Assembly: GCF_003665155.1 (NCBI RefSeq)
Contig: NZ_RCFQ01000001.1
Span: forward strand, 1 to 64,000
Reading direction: 5' to 3'
DNA length: 64,000 nucleotides
Source of the DNA: Mariprofundus sp. EBB-1
Lineage (GTDB): Bacteria; Pseudomonadota; Zetaproteobacteria; Mariprofundales; Mariprofundaceae
Shown: one piece after another, positions 32,189 through 42,870 of the stretch
Layout of the letters: every line of letters starts with the position of its first letter
How positions within the stretch are numbered: position 1 is the first letter of the stretch
Notes under the pieces: generated by a model
Told to the model about the DNA's origin: nothing
The model's input: the letters and a program-made list of their open reading frames with translations, nothing else
Database searches by the model: none
Translations under genes and position numbers: made by a program

Positions 32189-33853
32189 ATGAGTGGGCCT
32201 CTTCATCGCCTTACACATGATACGCTGCCTCGATGGAATGAATCCTTTTCGAATTATTGCTATAGAAGCTCGCGCTATTTTTATTTGGTGTTGGCAATTA
32301 TTTTATCGTTTGTTATTGCCATCTTAAGTTTTTTCGAGTCCGATTTCGCCTCCTTTGATGAAGGCACATTCGATACCATTATGAAAATGCGCTGGGCTTC
32401 ACCGTCTGCATCGAAAGATATTGTGATTCTCGATATTGACGAGAAGTCATTGGCTGAGATGGCTTCTGAATATGGGCGCTGGCCCTGGAAGCGAGATGTG
32501 TTTGCACGGGTGTTGGCCGAGCTTGAGTATGTTGAAGCCAAATCGATCATGTTTACGGTGTTAATTGCCGAACCGGATAAGGAACATCCACGCAGTGATG
32601 ATGCGCTCAGCTATGTGGCAAGTGAGTCGTTTGTGACAGTCTATCCGGTTGTCAGGCTGCCTCAGAAAAATGATCAGTACAGTAAATTGAAGGTGTGTGA
32701 TCTGATTCCGGCAGGTGTGCTAAGGTGCAATACGGACGCGACTGTCGCAGCAATCCTCCCTGCACTGCCCGGCATGCAGCATGATTTAGCGATCATGAAT
32801 AATCATATTGATGCAGATGGGATTTTGAGAAAATGGAGTGTGTTGTGGGATGAGGAGGCTTGGAAAATGCCTTCAATGGTTGGAGGGGCACTGTCTCTGG
32901 CGCATATTAAGCCGAAGGTGGATCCGAACAATCCATACATTATCAATTGGCGCATTAAGAAAAATAGCTATCAAAGAATATCCCTGGCTGACTATATGGC
33001 CGCTTTGGATGGTGGCCAGCAGGTTGCCCCGGATTATTTTAAAGATAAACATGTCATTATCGCTTCATCTGCACCGGGATTGACCATTAAACAATCGACG
33101 TCACTCGGCTTGATTGATGATGGCGAAATTCTGGCGACAGCCATGGATGATGCCCTCAATGGCACCGATTTGAAGAAATTACCTAAATGGATCGTGATTC
33201 TGGTATCGGTTGTGTATGTCTGGGGAATGGCTTTATTATTCACGTTTGGACGTTCGCAAAAAATACTGGACCGTATGTTTATTGTCATGCAAGTGGTGGC
33301 TATGTTGGTTATGGTTCTGGCAATAAATTATACGACATTTTTTATGGACTTTATGCCAACGGCTACATTCGGTTTGATATTTTATTCGATTGCAAGGTTT
33401 CATCATGAAAAAGGCGAAAGTGTGTTTACGGGTACGGAAGCGTATTTGGCCCGCTTTGTGTTGGATGAGAAACTGGATTCGGTAGCGATCATGGCATTCA
33501 GCGATGATGATTATCATGTCTTGCCAAGCAGGAACGAACTGGTTGCCATGCAACGTGGATTCGATGCTGGCAGAGTGTTTACATTCAACAGTTCATTTGA
33601 AGATAGTAAGTTGCTTGAGCAGATGAATTATATCTGCTGCGCAGTGGTAGTTGCCAGTGCAGATAAGCAGCTTGAAATGCAGCAACAATTGCTGGCTAAA
33701 ATGCAGCAGCGGGGATTAGAAGAACATGTTGTCCAAACGTTCAAATTCCCTCATGCGATCATGCATGACAGAGCGCTTATTCCACATTTTATCGCGATAA
33801 AAACCCTTGCTGTGATGACGCAGCTTCCCTATCACTACCACGAGGATGAATGA
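32189..33853 (+). CDS. CHASE2-domain membrane sensor without a recognisable output domain
   Basis: 554 residues. A first membrane helix (YLVLAIILSFVIAILSFF, about 31-48) is followed by a periplasmic CHASE2 domain (FDTIMKMRWASPSASKDIVI, about 60-330, with the typical GRWPWKRDVFARVL motif), then three helices (about 335-410) and a cytoplasmic part of about 145 residues. CHASE2 proteins usually end in an adenylate cyclase, GGDEF or kinase domain; here the tail (FTGTEAYLARFVLDEKLDSV, then FNSSFEDSKLLEQMNYICCA) shows none of these. It may be an accessory sensor for the LapG/LapD genes that follow 200 bases downstream. Confidence 0.82.
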   Translation: MSGPLHRLTHDTLPRWNESFSNYCYRSSRYFYLVLAIILSFVIAILSFFESDFASFDEGTFDTIMKMRWASPSASKDIVILDIDEKSLAEMASEYGRWPWKRDVFARVLAELEYVEAKSIMFTVLIAEPDKEHPRSDDALSYVASESFVTVYPVVRLPQKNDQYSKLKVCDLIPAGVLRCNTDATVAAILPALPGMQHDLAIMNNHIDADGILRKWSVLWDEEAWKMPSMVGGALSLAHIKPKVDPNNPYIINWRIKKNSYQRISLADYMAALDGGQQVAPDYFKDKHVIIASSAPGLTIKQSTSLGLIDDGEILATAMDDALNGTDLKKLPKWIVILVSVVYVWGMALLFTFGRSQKILDRMFIVMQVVAMLVMVLAINYTTFFMDFMPTATFGLIFYSIARFHHEKGESVFTGTEAYLARFVLDEKLDSVAIMAFSDDDYHVLPSRNELVAMQRGFDAGRVFTFNSSFEDSKLLEQMNYICCAVVVASADKQLEMQQQLLAKMQQRGLEEHVVQTFKFPHAIMHDRALIPHFIAIKTLAVMTQLPYHYHEDE

Positions 33854-34053
33854 TACGCCGATGTATAGTTCCGTGATGGAATCGGATAATTGTTGTTCAC
33901 AGCAGGCAGCGGAAGGGAAAGAGGCTTTTTGAAAAATCTTCATCCATATTTAAAATCGATTCTTTTGTGCTGCAAGGTTCAGGTATGTATGATTGAGCTG
34001 AGATGGATGAAGGGGAGTAGGGCTGAGCGTATGATTGTTAACGTGCAGAATTC

Positions 34054-34725
34054 ATGACGTTTAAGTCATTTAAATATTTGGCTTTTTTGTTTATTGTGAT
34101 GTCAGTATCCATAACGACTGCCGACAATCCCGGATTCTCTCCGGCCTTTCTCGATGGCATTGCCAAGCAATATGGTTCAAGAGCGAAGTTGCGCGTTATT
34201 GCGTGGCAGAGGCTTATTGATGAGGAGAGAGGTGGTAATGAATGGCAGCTTATTCACGTGGTCAATGATTTCTTCAACCGGGTGAAATTTGTCTCTGACA
34301 AAAAGCACTGGGGCCAGGCTGACTACTGGGCGACCCCTGTTGAATTTCTCGCCACCTATGGTGGCGACTGCGAAGATTTTTCTATCGCCAAATATTTCAC
34401 CTTGCGAGAGCTTGGTGTGTCTGATGAACGCTTACGTATTACCTATGTTAAAGCCATAAAGTTGAATCAGGCCCATATGGTACTGGCGTATTATGAAAAC
34501 CCTGAAGATGAGCCGCTCATTCTCGATAATCTGATTCCTCGTATTGAGCGCGCTTCAAGAAGAACAGATCTTGTACCCGTTTACAGTTTTAACGGTAACA
34601 ACCTTTGGATGTCCAAAGAGAGAGGGCAGCAGGGCCGCATCGTTGAGGGGGGCGCAAAGCGAATCAACCTGTGGCGCGATCTCAATAATCGCATGCGCCA
34701 GGAAAAACAACCGAACAATAGATAA
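34054..34725 (+). CDS. lapG: LapG-type periplasmic cysteine protease (BTLCP)
   Basis: 223 residues with a signal peptide and a bacterial transglutaminase-like cysteine protease domain. Catalytic residues: Cys in YGGDCEDFSIAK (about 106), His in NQAHMVLAYY (about 141) and Asp in LILDNL (about 158). The conserved WGQADYWATPVEFL precedes the cysteine. LapG cuts the N-terminal retention module of large RTX adhesins, releasing them from the surface, unless held by LapD bound to c-di-GMP. It is followed after 40 bases by a LapD-like gene. No adhesin gene is in this window, so the substrate is presumably elsewhere. Confidence 0.92.
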   Translation: MTFKSFKYLAFLFIVMSVSITTADNPGFSPAFLDGIAKQYGSRAKLRVIAWQRLIDEERGGNEWQLIHVVNDFFNRVKFVSDKKHWGQADYWATPVEFLATYGGDCEDFSIAKYFTLRELGVSDERLRITYVKAIKLNQAHMVLAYYENPEDEPLILDNLIPRIERASRRTDLVPVYSFNGNNLWMSKERGQQGRIVEGGAKRINLWRDLNNRMRQEKQPNNR

Positions 34726-34765
34726 TGCTGCAAAATAGATGAGCCATTAGGCCGAGGGAATAATC

Positions 34766-36700
34766 ATGACATTAGCCAAGCAACTGTACGCACTGATTTT
34801 TATTATCGCATTGATGATGGGGGTGGGCACATTGGTGATCAGTGTAGAAAACACCCGCTCCTACCTGATACTTCAGCTGGCCAGCCAGACCCAGAACGCC
34901 GCCGATTCACTCGGGCTATCTCTGGTTCCACACATGAAAGGGCGCGACATTGCTGTGATGGACACCATGGTGAATGCTGTGTTTGACAGCGGTTATTATA
35001 AATCACTAAAACTGAAGAGCATGAGCGGAGAGAGCCTGATTGAACGAGAAAACACATCACGTATCGAAGGTGTACCGCAGTGGTTTATCAACAATCTGAC
35101 GCTGGAAACACCGATTGCAAACTCGGTTATTACCACTGGTTGGACCCAATCGGGGACACTGACACTCGAAGCACATCCGGGTTATGCCTATAAAAAACTG
35201 TGGGAGACATCAATCCAGACCTTCTATCTGGCTGTATTGGTTTTTCTACTCTCATTCCTCTTCGCATTTCTTGTTCTGAAGGCGATTCTCAGGCCACTGA
35301 CCGCAGTTGAGCAGCAAGCACTTGCCATCTGCGAACGGGAGTTTCCTATTGTTGCGCGCATTCCAAAAACACGGGAGCTGCAGCGGGTGGTGTTGGCCAT
35401 GAACAAGATGTCGGCGAAGGTGCAAAGTATTATTCTGCATTTAACAGCGCGAGCAGAAATGATGCAAAAGGAAGCCCATTTTGATGATCTGACGGCGTTG
35501 ATGAATAGGCGCGGGTTTCTAGCTGTGCTGGAAAATACGGTAAAGGATCGGGAGGGGGGAGGCTTCGGATCTCTTGCCCTGATTCGATTGAGTCATTTTG
35601 CCGACTATAATAAGCAGTTTGGCTTTCAGGCTGGTGATGCGTTGTTGATGGATGTTGCAACGTTGATAAAACAGAGAGCGGAATCGTTTGATAATGCTAC
35701 GGTTGCGCGCTCAGAAGGTGGTGAATTCGGAGTACTCTTTCCGCTGCTTGCATCTGATGACGTGAAAGCATTTGGTGAGCAGTGTGCAAATGCTCTGAGT
35801 GATTTGGCTGAAACATTGCCCGTCAATGAGATCGCTCATATTGGTATTACATCTTTCTCAGAAGAGGAGTCTGTGTCTGATCTGCTTGCCAATGCAGACA
35901 TGGCGCTTGCCTCGGCTGAACATCAAAGCCCTAATAGCTATTTCATCAGTCATACAAAAAGCATTGCTTCAGGCAATATTGCCTGGAAAAAATTAATTAC
36001 AGAGTCTATGGCGCAGCAACATATTCGTTTTCTGCATCAACCTGTTGTTACGTCGGAGGCTGAAACGATCTTCTGGGAAATACTGATCCGTGTGAAAGAT
36101 GAGCATGGCAAGGATATTCCACCGGGCGCATTTGCATCCATGGCCGACAGGCTTGAGCTGAACAGTGATCTGGATCGCTATATTATTATGCAGGTTACGG
36201 CACTGCTTAAATTGCCAGGATTCAGCAACCATGCCATTGCCATTAAGCTCTCTACGCGCTCGGTGCATGATAGAGCGTTTATCCAGTGGCTGGATTCTCA
36301 TCTTCAGACGCATCAATCGATAGCTTCATCGCTGCTGTTTGAAGTCAGCGAACATGCATTTTTACATGATCAGGGTCTGGCTGAAGAGCTGATTAAAATG
36401 GTGCATACATATCAAGGAAGAATGGTCATGGAGCACTTTGGCACGAAGCTGAGCTCATTTAAAACGTTAAGGAAGCTGAAACTCGATTATATCAAACTCG
36501 ATGGCAGTTATATTCGCAATATATCGGAAAATAGGGACAACCGGTTCTTTATTCAAACGGTGATTGATATTGCACATGGGCTTGATATTCAAGTGATTGC
36601 TGAGCATGTGGAGACAGATGAGGATAAGACGAGCTTGAAAGCACTTGGCATCAATGCCATGCAGGGTTATCTCTTTGGGGCCCCGACCGAGCTTAAATAA
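34766..36700 (+). CDS. lapD: LapD-like c-di-GMP receptor with degenerate GGDEF and EAL domains
   Basis: 644 residues: first membrane helix (LYALIFIIALMMGVGTLVIS), a periplasmic LapD/MoxY-N output domain (about 30-150), a second helix near 155-175, HAMP, then GGDEF and EAL. The GGDEF active site is SEGGEF (near 315) instead of GGDEF, and the EAL motif is EIL (near 438), so neither synthesis nor breakdown of c-di-GMP is expected. LapD proteins use the dead EAL domain to bind c-di-GMP and then hold LapG in the periplasm. The order lapG-lapD is the usual one. Length and domain order fit the family well. Confidence 0.92.
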   Translation: MTLAKQLYALIFIIALMMGVGTLVISVENTRSYLILQLASQTQNAADSLGLSLVPHMKGRDIAVMDTMVNAVFDSGYYKSLKLKSMSGESLIERENTSRIEGVPQWFINNLTLETPIANSVITTGWTQSGTLTLEAHPGYAYKKLWETSIQTFYLAVLVFLLSFLFAFLVLKAILRPLTAVEQQALAICEREFPIVARIPKTRELQRVVLAMNKMSAKVQSIILHLTARAEMMQKEAHFDDLTALMNRRGFLAVLENTVKDREGGGFGSLALIRLSHFADYNKQFGFQAGDALLMDVATLIKQRAESFDNATVARSEGGEFGVLFPLLASDDVKAFGEQCANALSDLAETLPVNEIAHIGITSFSEEESVSDLLANADMALASAEHQSPNSYFISHTKSIASGNIAWKKLITESMAQQHIRFLHQPVVTSEAETIFWEILIRVKDEHGKDIPPGAFASMADRLELNSDLDRYIIMQVTALLKLPGFSNHAIAIKLSTRSVHDRAFIQWLDSHLQTHQSIASSLLFEVSEHAFLHDQGLAEELIKMVHTYQGRMVMEHFGTKLSSFKTLRKLKLDYIKLDGSYIRNISENRDNRFFIQTVIDIAHGLDIQVIAEHVETDEDKTSLKALGINAMQGYLFGAPTELK

Positions 36701-36768
36701 AAGGAAGCTTGCATGACCTATGGCTCCTTAAGGGCATGATGTAGGGAATGTGTTGAGGTGAGAGAGGG

Positions 36769-39270
36769 ATGTTGATGGGAAATATAATGACACCGTTGTG
36801 GTCACATATGCGAGGGGCCGCAGTAGTTATTGGTCTGTGTTCGTTGGTACCATTCTCCGCATTAGCAGGGCTCAGTGTGGCAGATCAGGATCTTGCGTTG
36901 ATACAGACCCTACCTGAAAAGACACTTACCTTTGACGATATCAGACCTACACTGGAGCGGCGCTGCATTGTTTGTCACGGCTGTTTTGATGCACCCTGTC
37001 AGCTTAAACTCTCCTCCTTTGAAGGGTTGGATCGAGGTGCAAGCAAGGTGCCGATATATAGTAAGACGCGGGTCACCTGGCAGCAGCCTACGCGCCTGTT
37101 TATAGATGCCAATTCCACTGAACAGTGGCGCGGTATGGGCTTTTTTAGTGTGATTGACAAACAACAAGAACAGCACGCATCTGAAGATCATTTGCGGAAC
37201 TCACTGCTTTATCAGATGTTGAATTTGAAACGTCAACATCCGTTGCCGGAAACGGGGATGTTGCCCGATGATCTGGATGTGAGCCTGGATCGGAAACAGC
37301 GTTGTAGCAGACTCAATGCGTTCGATAAGTTTGCCGGCGATCACCCGATGTGGGGTATGCCTTATGCACTGCCGGGGCTATCCGATGCCGAGTACAATAT
37401 TCTGATACAGTGGCTGGCGCAGGGAGCCAGGGCTGACAAGCCGATTCAACAGAGCAGTGAAATCGTAAAGCAGGTCGAGCAGTGGGAAACATTTTTTAAT
37501 GGTGGTAGCAACAAACAACAGCTGGTCAGCCGTTATATTTATGAGCATCTGGTGCTTGGCCATATCCATTTTCGGGGTGGCCCTGATCGTGTGTTTTTCC
37601 GCTTGGTGCGTTCGCGTAGTGGGCCGGGGCAGCCTGTTGACGAGATAGCCACAGTTCGCCCGTATGATGATCCAGAAAGCCCGTTTTATTATCGCCTGCG
37701 GCTCTATAAACCCAGCGTGGTAGAGAAAAATCATATTGTGTATGAATTTTCGCCACAACGTATGCAGCGGTATCAGGAACTGTTCATGCAGCCTGATTAT
37801 ACAGTGGCAACATTGCCGGGATATAATAAGGGTGAGGCGACAGGTTTTTTTGATAGGAACATGGTGAAACTTAAAAAGCTGTTTGGCCTGTATGAAGAGC
37901 AATTGATTACGCCATTTAAAACCTTTGCAGCCATTCCGGCCAAGCTTCGTTATGCCTTTCTGCTCGATGATGCCCGCTTCTTTATCAATGGTTTCATCAA
38001 GGGGCCCGTGTGTCGTGGGCAGAGCGCCTTGAGTTCCATTGAAGATCATTTCTGGGTGTTTTTCCTGAAGCCTGAACATCCACCTGCGCCATATACTCAG
38101 CATGGTTTGGATGGTGCATTTCTCAATGATATGGATGAATATCTGCATTTGCCGACAGAGCTGGATGATACCAATCGACTGTTTACAGCCTGGATCACGT
38201 ACTGGCCGGATGAACAGCGTTATATGCAGGCTAAACTGGACTACTATAAATCCAAACAAGGTAAGCAGCCGTTGTTGCCTGTGCTGCCGATCAAGAAAGC
38301 GCTGGATTACTTCATTTGGGATGGCAAAGCTGATGATGGTCGGATCAACAACAATGCTGCACTGACTGTTTTCCGACACTATGATAGTGCTTCAGTGCAT
38401 TATGGCTTGCTTGGTGAGGCTCCTGAAACTGCGTGGGTGATCGATTATCCGGTACTTGAGCGTTTGCACTATTTGTTGGTAGCAGGGTTCAATCCGTTCG
38501 GAGTAGTAGGACATCAGTTGGGGGCGCGCCTCTATATGGATTTCTTGCGCATCGAAGGTGAGGATAACTTCCTCTACTTCTTACCTACCAAGGCGCGTAA
38601 GACTTTATATCAATCGTGGCATGACATTGATCGCAAAACCTTGCCTGATCAACGCAAGGCAAGTAAAGCCTGGTTAAGTGTAGAGTCTGTCAGTGGTTTC
38701 AATACGGCCCACCCGCAGCAGGAACTTTATGATCTGCTCAAGCATTATGTGCAATCGGTACGCCCCGATGAAGAAGATCTGAACCGCTGTGATCAGAATG
38801 ACTGTTTCGCATCGGCCAGCGATAGGGCGGTGCATCGATTAGGCAACACATTGCACGGTGAAATGTTGGAGATATTTCCCGAAGTCTCTTATCTCAGAGT
38901 GGGTGGTGAAGAGGGCACAGCCTACACGCTGATCCATAATAAATCGTATCGGGAAGATACTTTTGCCAAAGAAGTAAATGATCGCAGCGAAGCGGATATG
39001 CAGCTGGATACGTTGACGGTATTGCGTGGCTTGGCCGGTTCATATCCGAACTTCTTTTTTGATGTGAAAGCTGAAGATCTTGATGGATTCGTGGATACAT
39101 GCGCCGCAATTCGTAACAAAGATGATTATGAATCTATGCTGACTCGGTTTGGAATCCGACGCACAAACCCTGCCTTCTGGTCGGTTTCAGACTGGTTTCA
39201 AGATTTACATGCCAGAACCGAACCGGTTGAATCCGGTTTGTTTGATCTGAGCCGTTATAAAGATCGCTGA
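36769..39270 (+). CDS. cti: Fatty acid cis/trans isomerase
   Basis: 833 residues. The protein starts with a signal peptide (GAAVVIGLCSLVPFSALA) and a c-type heme site CIVCH near residues 66-70, as in Cti. This periplasmic enzyme turns cis- into trans-unsaturated phospholipid acyl chains to stiffen the membrane under solvent, heat or osmotic stress. The long remainder (RGGPDRVFFRLVRSRSGPGQ, YLRVGGEEGTAYTLIHNKSY, NPAFWSVSDWFQDLH) is colinear with the family throughout. Start may be the ATG at 36769 or 36787. It is convergent with pflA, with only 38 bases between the stops. Long minus-strand frames inside are shadows. Confidence 0.93.
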   Translation: MLMGNIMTPLWSHMRGAAVVIGLCSLVPFSALAGLSVADQDLALIQTLPEKTLTFDDIRPTLERRCIVCHGCFDAPCQLKLSSFEGLDRGASKVPIYSKTRVTWQQPTRLFIDANSTEQWRGMGFFSVIDKQQEQHASEDHLRNSLLYQMLNLKRQHPLPETGMLPDDLDVSLDRKQRCSRLNAFDKFAGDHPMWGMPYALPGLSDAEYNILIQWLAQGARADKPIQQSSEIVKQVEQWETFFNGGSNKQQLVSRYIYEHLVLGHIHFRGGPDRVFFRLVRSRSGPGQPVDEIATVRPYDDPESPFYYRLRLYKPSVVEKNHIVYEFSPQRMQRYQELFMQPDYTVATLPGYNKGEATGFFDRNMVKLKKLFGLYEEQLITPFKTFAAIPAKLRYAFLLDDARFFINGFIKGPVCRGQSALSSIEDHFWVFFLKPEHPPAPYTQHGLDGAFLNDMDEYLHLPTELDDTNRLFTAWITYWPDEQRYMQAKLDYYKSKQGKQPLLPVLPIKKALDYFIWDGKADDGRINNNAALTVFRHYDSASVHYGLLGEAPETAWVIDYPVLERLHYLLVAGFNPFGVVGHQLGARLYMDFLRIEGEDNFLYFLPTKARKTLYQSWHDIDRKTLPDQRKASKAWLSVESVSGFNTAHPQQELYDLLKHYVQSVRPDEEDLNRCDQNDCFASASDRAVHRLGNTLHGEMLEIFPEVSYLRVGGEEGTAYTLIHNKSYREDTFAKEVNDRSEADMQLDTLTVLRGLAGSYPNFFFDVKAEDLDGFVDTCAAIRNKDDYESMLTRFGIRRTNPAFWSVSDWFQDLHARTEPVESGLFDLSRYKDR

Positions 39271-39307
39271 TGTGGTCTTTGTTGCATCAATAAAGAGAGA
39301 CTAATTC

Positions 39308-40102
39308 TTAGCAGGCAGTCAGACCACGCGCTTTGAATTGATTAATGACGCGTTCCACTTGTTGCTGGGAGGGAGCGTGCACATCTTTCAAGTGGTATGT
39401 GAAGCCCAATTCCTGCCATTTGTGTTCACCCATTTTGTGAAACGGCAATACTTCTACGCGCTCAACGCTTTTAAGCGTGGTGATAAAGTCGGCCAGTTTT
39501 TCCACATCTTCAACAGCATCGGTGTAACCGGGCAGGAGTACATATCGTATCCATATTTTTTTACCCATGTCGGATAGACGGCGGGCAAAATTCAATGTGG
39601 GCTGCAGTGGTTTGGATGTCAGGGCTAGATATTTCTCAGGATCGATATGTTTAATGTCGAGCAGTACCAGATCGATATCATCAAACCATTCGTCTGCCAG
39701 TTGGCTGGCCAGAAAACCCTGGGTGTCGAGTGCGGTGTGCAGGTGATAATCATGTTTAGCAAGATAGAAAATCTCTTTCACAAAATCCGCCTGCATGAGT
39801 GGTTCACCGCCGGATATTGTCAGGCCACCTGCAAAACGCAAAAATGAAGCAAACTCGGCGATCTCTTCGAGTACATGATCAACGGTCATGATATTACCGT
39901 TATGCATTTTGATGGTATCTGGATTATGGCAATAGAGACAGCGAAACTGACAACCGGAGACAAACACTACAAAACGCATGCCGGGACCATCGACAGCACT
40001 GCCCGATTCAAAGGAGTGTACGAAGCCTGAAAGCCGCCCCTGTTCATCCACACAGGCAGGTGCGATAAGGCCACTTGTTTTCCCTGTGTTGTGCTCAGTC
40101 AT
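39308..40102 (-). CDS. pflA: Pyruvate formate-lyase-activating enzyme (radical SAM)
   Basis: 264 residues from the ATG at 40102, which has AAGGA five bases upstream; a frame extension to 40123 has no ribosome site. CQFRCLYCHNPDT carries the CxxxCxxC that binds the 4Fe-4S cluster used with S-adenosylmethionine. GGLTISGGEPLMQADF follows. The enzyme creates the glycyl radical on PflB under anoxic conditions. The C-terminal segment (LPFHKMGEHKWQELG) is typical of PflA. It lies downstream of pflB on the same strand after 235 bases. Confidence 0.95.
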   Translation of the reverse strand: MTEHNTGKTSGLIAPACVDEQGRLSGFVHSFESGSAVDGPGMRFVVFVSGCQFRCLYCHNPDTIKMHNGNIMTVDHVLEEIAEFASFLRFAGGLTISGGEPLMQADFVKEIFYLAKHDYHLHTALDTQGFLASQLADEWFDDIDLVLLDIKHIDPEKYLALTSKPLQPTLNFARRLSDMGKKIWIRYVLLPGYTDAVEDVEKLADFITTLKSVERVEVLPFHKMGEHKWQELGFTYHLKDVHAPSQQQVERVINQFKARGLTAC

Positions 40103-40337
40103 TGAAATCCTTGTGTGGTGCATCGTTGTATATTGTGATCTTAAGCCAAAGGGCGTTGAAGATCGTTGTTACAATACAGCGGTTTGTGTACGCCTGTTTT
40201 GATGCGCGGCATGGTAGCGTCAATAGTAGCATGTCGCCATGCACCGCAATAACGGCGGCTGGTTGCTACATGATGTGTGAGGACGTGTGACCTGCCGGCC
40301 GCCTTATCATCATGGTAAGGCAGCGTTAGGCAGAAGG

Positions 40338-42590
40338 TTAAAAGCTTAAGTGGAAAGTGCGGTTGATGACATCCAACTGTTGTTCGCGTGTCAACTTGAT
40401 GAAGTTTACCGCATATCCTGATACGCGCAGTGTCAGTTGCGGGTAGTTTTCAGGATGCTCCATGGCATCAAGTAAGGTATCCTTATTGAGCACGTTAACA
40501 TTGACGTGAAAACCGTTGGCGTTGCAAAACACATCAATACAGTTGCTCAGGTTATTGACCCGATCCGTTAATGTGTGTCCAAAAGTGTCCGGCGTACTGG
40601 TTGCGGTCCATGAGATGCCATCGAGTGCGGCGTGGTAGGGCAGCTTGGCTACCGATGCACCTGAGGCGATAAAGCCTTTGGTGTCGCGGCCGTTCATCGG
40701 GTTGGCACCGGGTGCAAAGGGTTCACCAGCACGGCGACCATCCGGTGTGTTACCGGTTTTCATGCCGTAAACCACATTGGAAGTGATGGTCAATACAGAC
40801 TGGGTAGGCACACTGTCGCGGTAGGTTTTGTGTTTACGGATCTTGGCCATAAAGGTCTCTACCAACCATACGGCGATATTGTCGGCGCGATCATCATTGT
40901 TGCCATAGGCCGGGTACTCACCTTCAATAGCGAAATCGGTGGCGATGCCTGCATCATTGCGGATCACGCGTACCTTGGCGTGTTTGATGGCAGAGAGTGA
41001 GTCGGTAGTCACTGACAGGCCGGCAATACCGCAAGCCATGGTGCGCAGAATATCGCGGTCATGCAGCGCCATTTCGATACGCTCGTAATGGTATTTATCA
41101 TGCATAAAATGGATGGCATTGAGGGCTTTAATGTAGGTTGTGGCCAGCCACTCCATCATGGCATCGAATTTCGCAATGACCTCATCATAGTCGAGGTATT
41201 CAGATGTGATCGGGTCAAAGCCGTCAACAACTTTAACGCCGGACTTTTCATCCACCCCACCATTGATGGCATAGAGGATGGTTTTTGCGAGATTACAACG
41301 CGCTCCGAAGAACTGCATCTGTTTGCCAATGCGCATAGCTGATACACAGCAGGCGATAGCATAATCATCACCCCAATGTTCACGCATCAGATCATCCGAC
41401 TCGTATTGGATCGCACTGGTTTCAATGGACACCTTTGAACTGAAATCCTTGAAACCTTTGGGCATGTCGTTGGACCATAGCACGGTGAGATTCGGTTCAG
41501 GAGCAGGGCCTAGATTGTAGAGCGAGTGAAGGAAACGGAAACTACCCTTGGTGACCAGTGTACGACCATCTTCGCCCATGCCACCAATGGCTTCAGTAAC
41601 CCAGACAGGGTCGCCCGAGAAGAGTAGGTCATATTCCGGTGTCCGCAGAAAACGCACGATGCGCAGTTTGATGATCAGATCATCAATCAACTCCTGTGCT
41701 GCGGACTCATCCAGGAGGCCAGCCTGCATATCGCGTTCGATATAAATATCGAGGAATGTCGAGATGCGCCCAATAGACATGGCAGCACCATTCTGCTCTT
41801 TGATGGCCGCCAGATAACCGAAGTAGAGCCATTGCACTGCTTCCTGTGCTGTGATTGCAGCTTGGCTGATATCAAAACCGTAACTGGCAGCCATCTGCTT
41901 GAGTTCTTCCAGTGCTTTGATCTGTTCGGACAGTTCTTCGCGAGTACGCAGCACATCTTCACTGAACATGACGTTATCAAGCTCAGATTTTTCACGTTTT
42001 TTATCCGCAACCAGATAGTCGATACCATAAAGCGGGACACGGCGATAATCACCAACGATGCGGCCACGTCCGTACGCGTCAGGCAGGCCAGTAATGATGC
42101 CGGAACGGCGACAGGCCAGAACGTCAGGACTATATACATCAAATACGCCCTGGTTATGATCCTTACGGTAGCGGTCATAGGCCTCTTTAACCGATTTATC
42201 GAGTTCAAAACCATATGCCTGGAGTCCTGCTTCAACCATGCGTAAACCGCCATTTGGCACGATGGCACGCTTCAGCGGCGCATCAGTTTGCAGACCAACA
42301 ATCAGCTCAAGCGGTTTATTGATGTAACCGGGCTTATGGGCCGTGATAGATGTACCAATTTCACTGGATACATCGAGCACACCCTTGAGACGTTCCTGTT
42401 CTAATAGTGTTGAAACCTCTAGCCACAATTGCTTTGTGCGATCGCTGGCAGATGCAAGGAAGCTATCGTCGCCTTTGTAGGGGGTGTAATTTTGTTGAAT
42501 AAAATCACGCACATCAATGCGTTGTTGCCACTGATGACCGTTAAACCCGGACCATGCTTGTAGCTCTGAAATATTCTCTGAGAAATTCAC
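40338..42590 (-). CDS. pflB: Formate C-acetyltransferase (pyruvate formate-lyase)
   Basis: 750 residues, normal length. It splits pyruvate with CoA into acetyl-CoA and formate in anaerobic metabolism. The catalytic cysteine pair is in [12 protein letters not shown] near residue 412. The glycyl radical site is in [13 protein letters not shown] near 723, at the C-terminus where it can be reached by Pfl[19 protein letters not shown] and [15 protein letters not shown] are also characteristic. About 280 bases separate it from the lon gene end; I found no perfect FNR site there. Oxygen-sensitive metabolism is therefore likely in this organism. Confidence 0.96.
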   Translation of the reverse strand: MNFSENISELQAWSGFNGHQWQQRIDVRDFIQQNYTPYKGDDSFLASASDRTKQLWLEVSTLLEQERLKGVLDVSSEIGTSITAHKPGYINKPLELIVGLQTDAPLKRAIVPNGGLRMVEAGLQAYGFELDKSVKEAYDRYRKDHNQGVFDVYSPDVLACRRSGIITGLPDAYGRGRIVGDYRRVPLYGIDYLVADKKREKSELDNVMFSEDVLRTREELSEQIKALEELKQMAASYGFDISQAAITAQEAVQWLYFGYLAAIKEQNGAAMSIGRISTFLDIYIERDMQAGLLDESAAQELIDDLIIKLRIVRFLRTPEYDLLFSGDPVWVTEAIGGMGEDGRTLVTKGSFRFLHSLYNLGPAPEPNLTVLWSNDMPKGFKDFSSKVSIETSAIQYESDDLMREHWGDDYAIACCVSAMRIGKQMQFFGARCNLAKTILYAINGGVDEKSGVKVVDGFDPITSEYLDYDEVIAKFDAMMEWLATTYIKALNAIHFMHDKYHYERIEMALHDRDILRTMACGIAGLSVTTDSLSAIKHAKVRVIRNDAGIATDFAIEGEYPAYGNNDDRADNIAVWLVETFMAKIRKHKTYRDSVPTQSVLTITSNVVYGMKTGNTPDGRRAGEPFAPGANPMNGRDTKGFIASGASVAKLPYHAALDGISWTATSTPDTFGHTLTDRVNNLSNCIDVFCNANGFHVNVNVLNKDTLLDAMEHPENYPQLTLRVSGYAVNFIKLTREQQLDVINRTFHLSF

Positions 42591-42870
42591 GATAATACCT
42601 TTGTGTGTAAATGTATTTGTATTGCTTGAAACTGAAAAAAATTTTGCAATGGCATTCTCACGGTTGATCGTGGCTGGGTCAATACCTGAAATGCATTAAA
42701 AAAATAAAGAGGCATGTTATTGGCTGCCATTCCCGCTAGCAGACTGAGGTAAGTTACTAAACTGAATGTATGTAGGTATAGAATGTTAAGAGCCTGTGTT
42801 TGGCCGGCCACCCTTGGCCTGCGTGGAACCGTTGAATAAATCAGCGTTTCTTAATAAATGTGAGTAGTGA

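Noticed and set aside
37378..38379. Long 333-codon open frame on the minus strand inside cti
   Set aside because: It is antisense to a clearly recognised gene, has a composition typical of shadow frames and no ribosome site.
42591..42870. FNR-like site upstream of pflB
   Set aside because: TTGATC and GTCAA occur but with the wrong spacing for TTGAT-N4-ATCAA.
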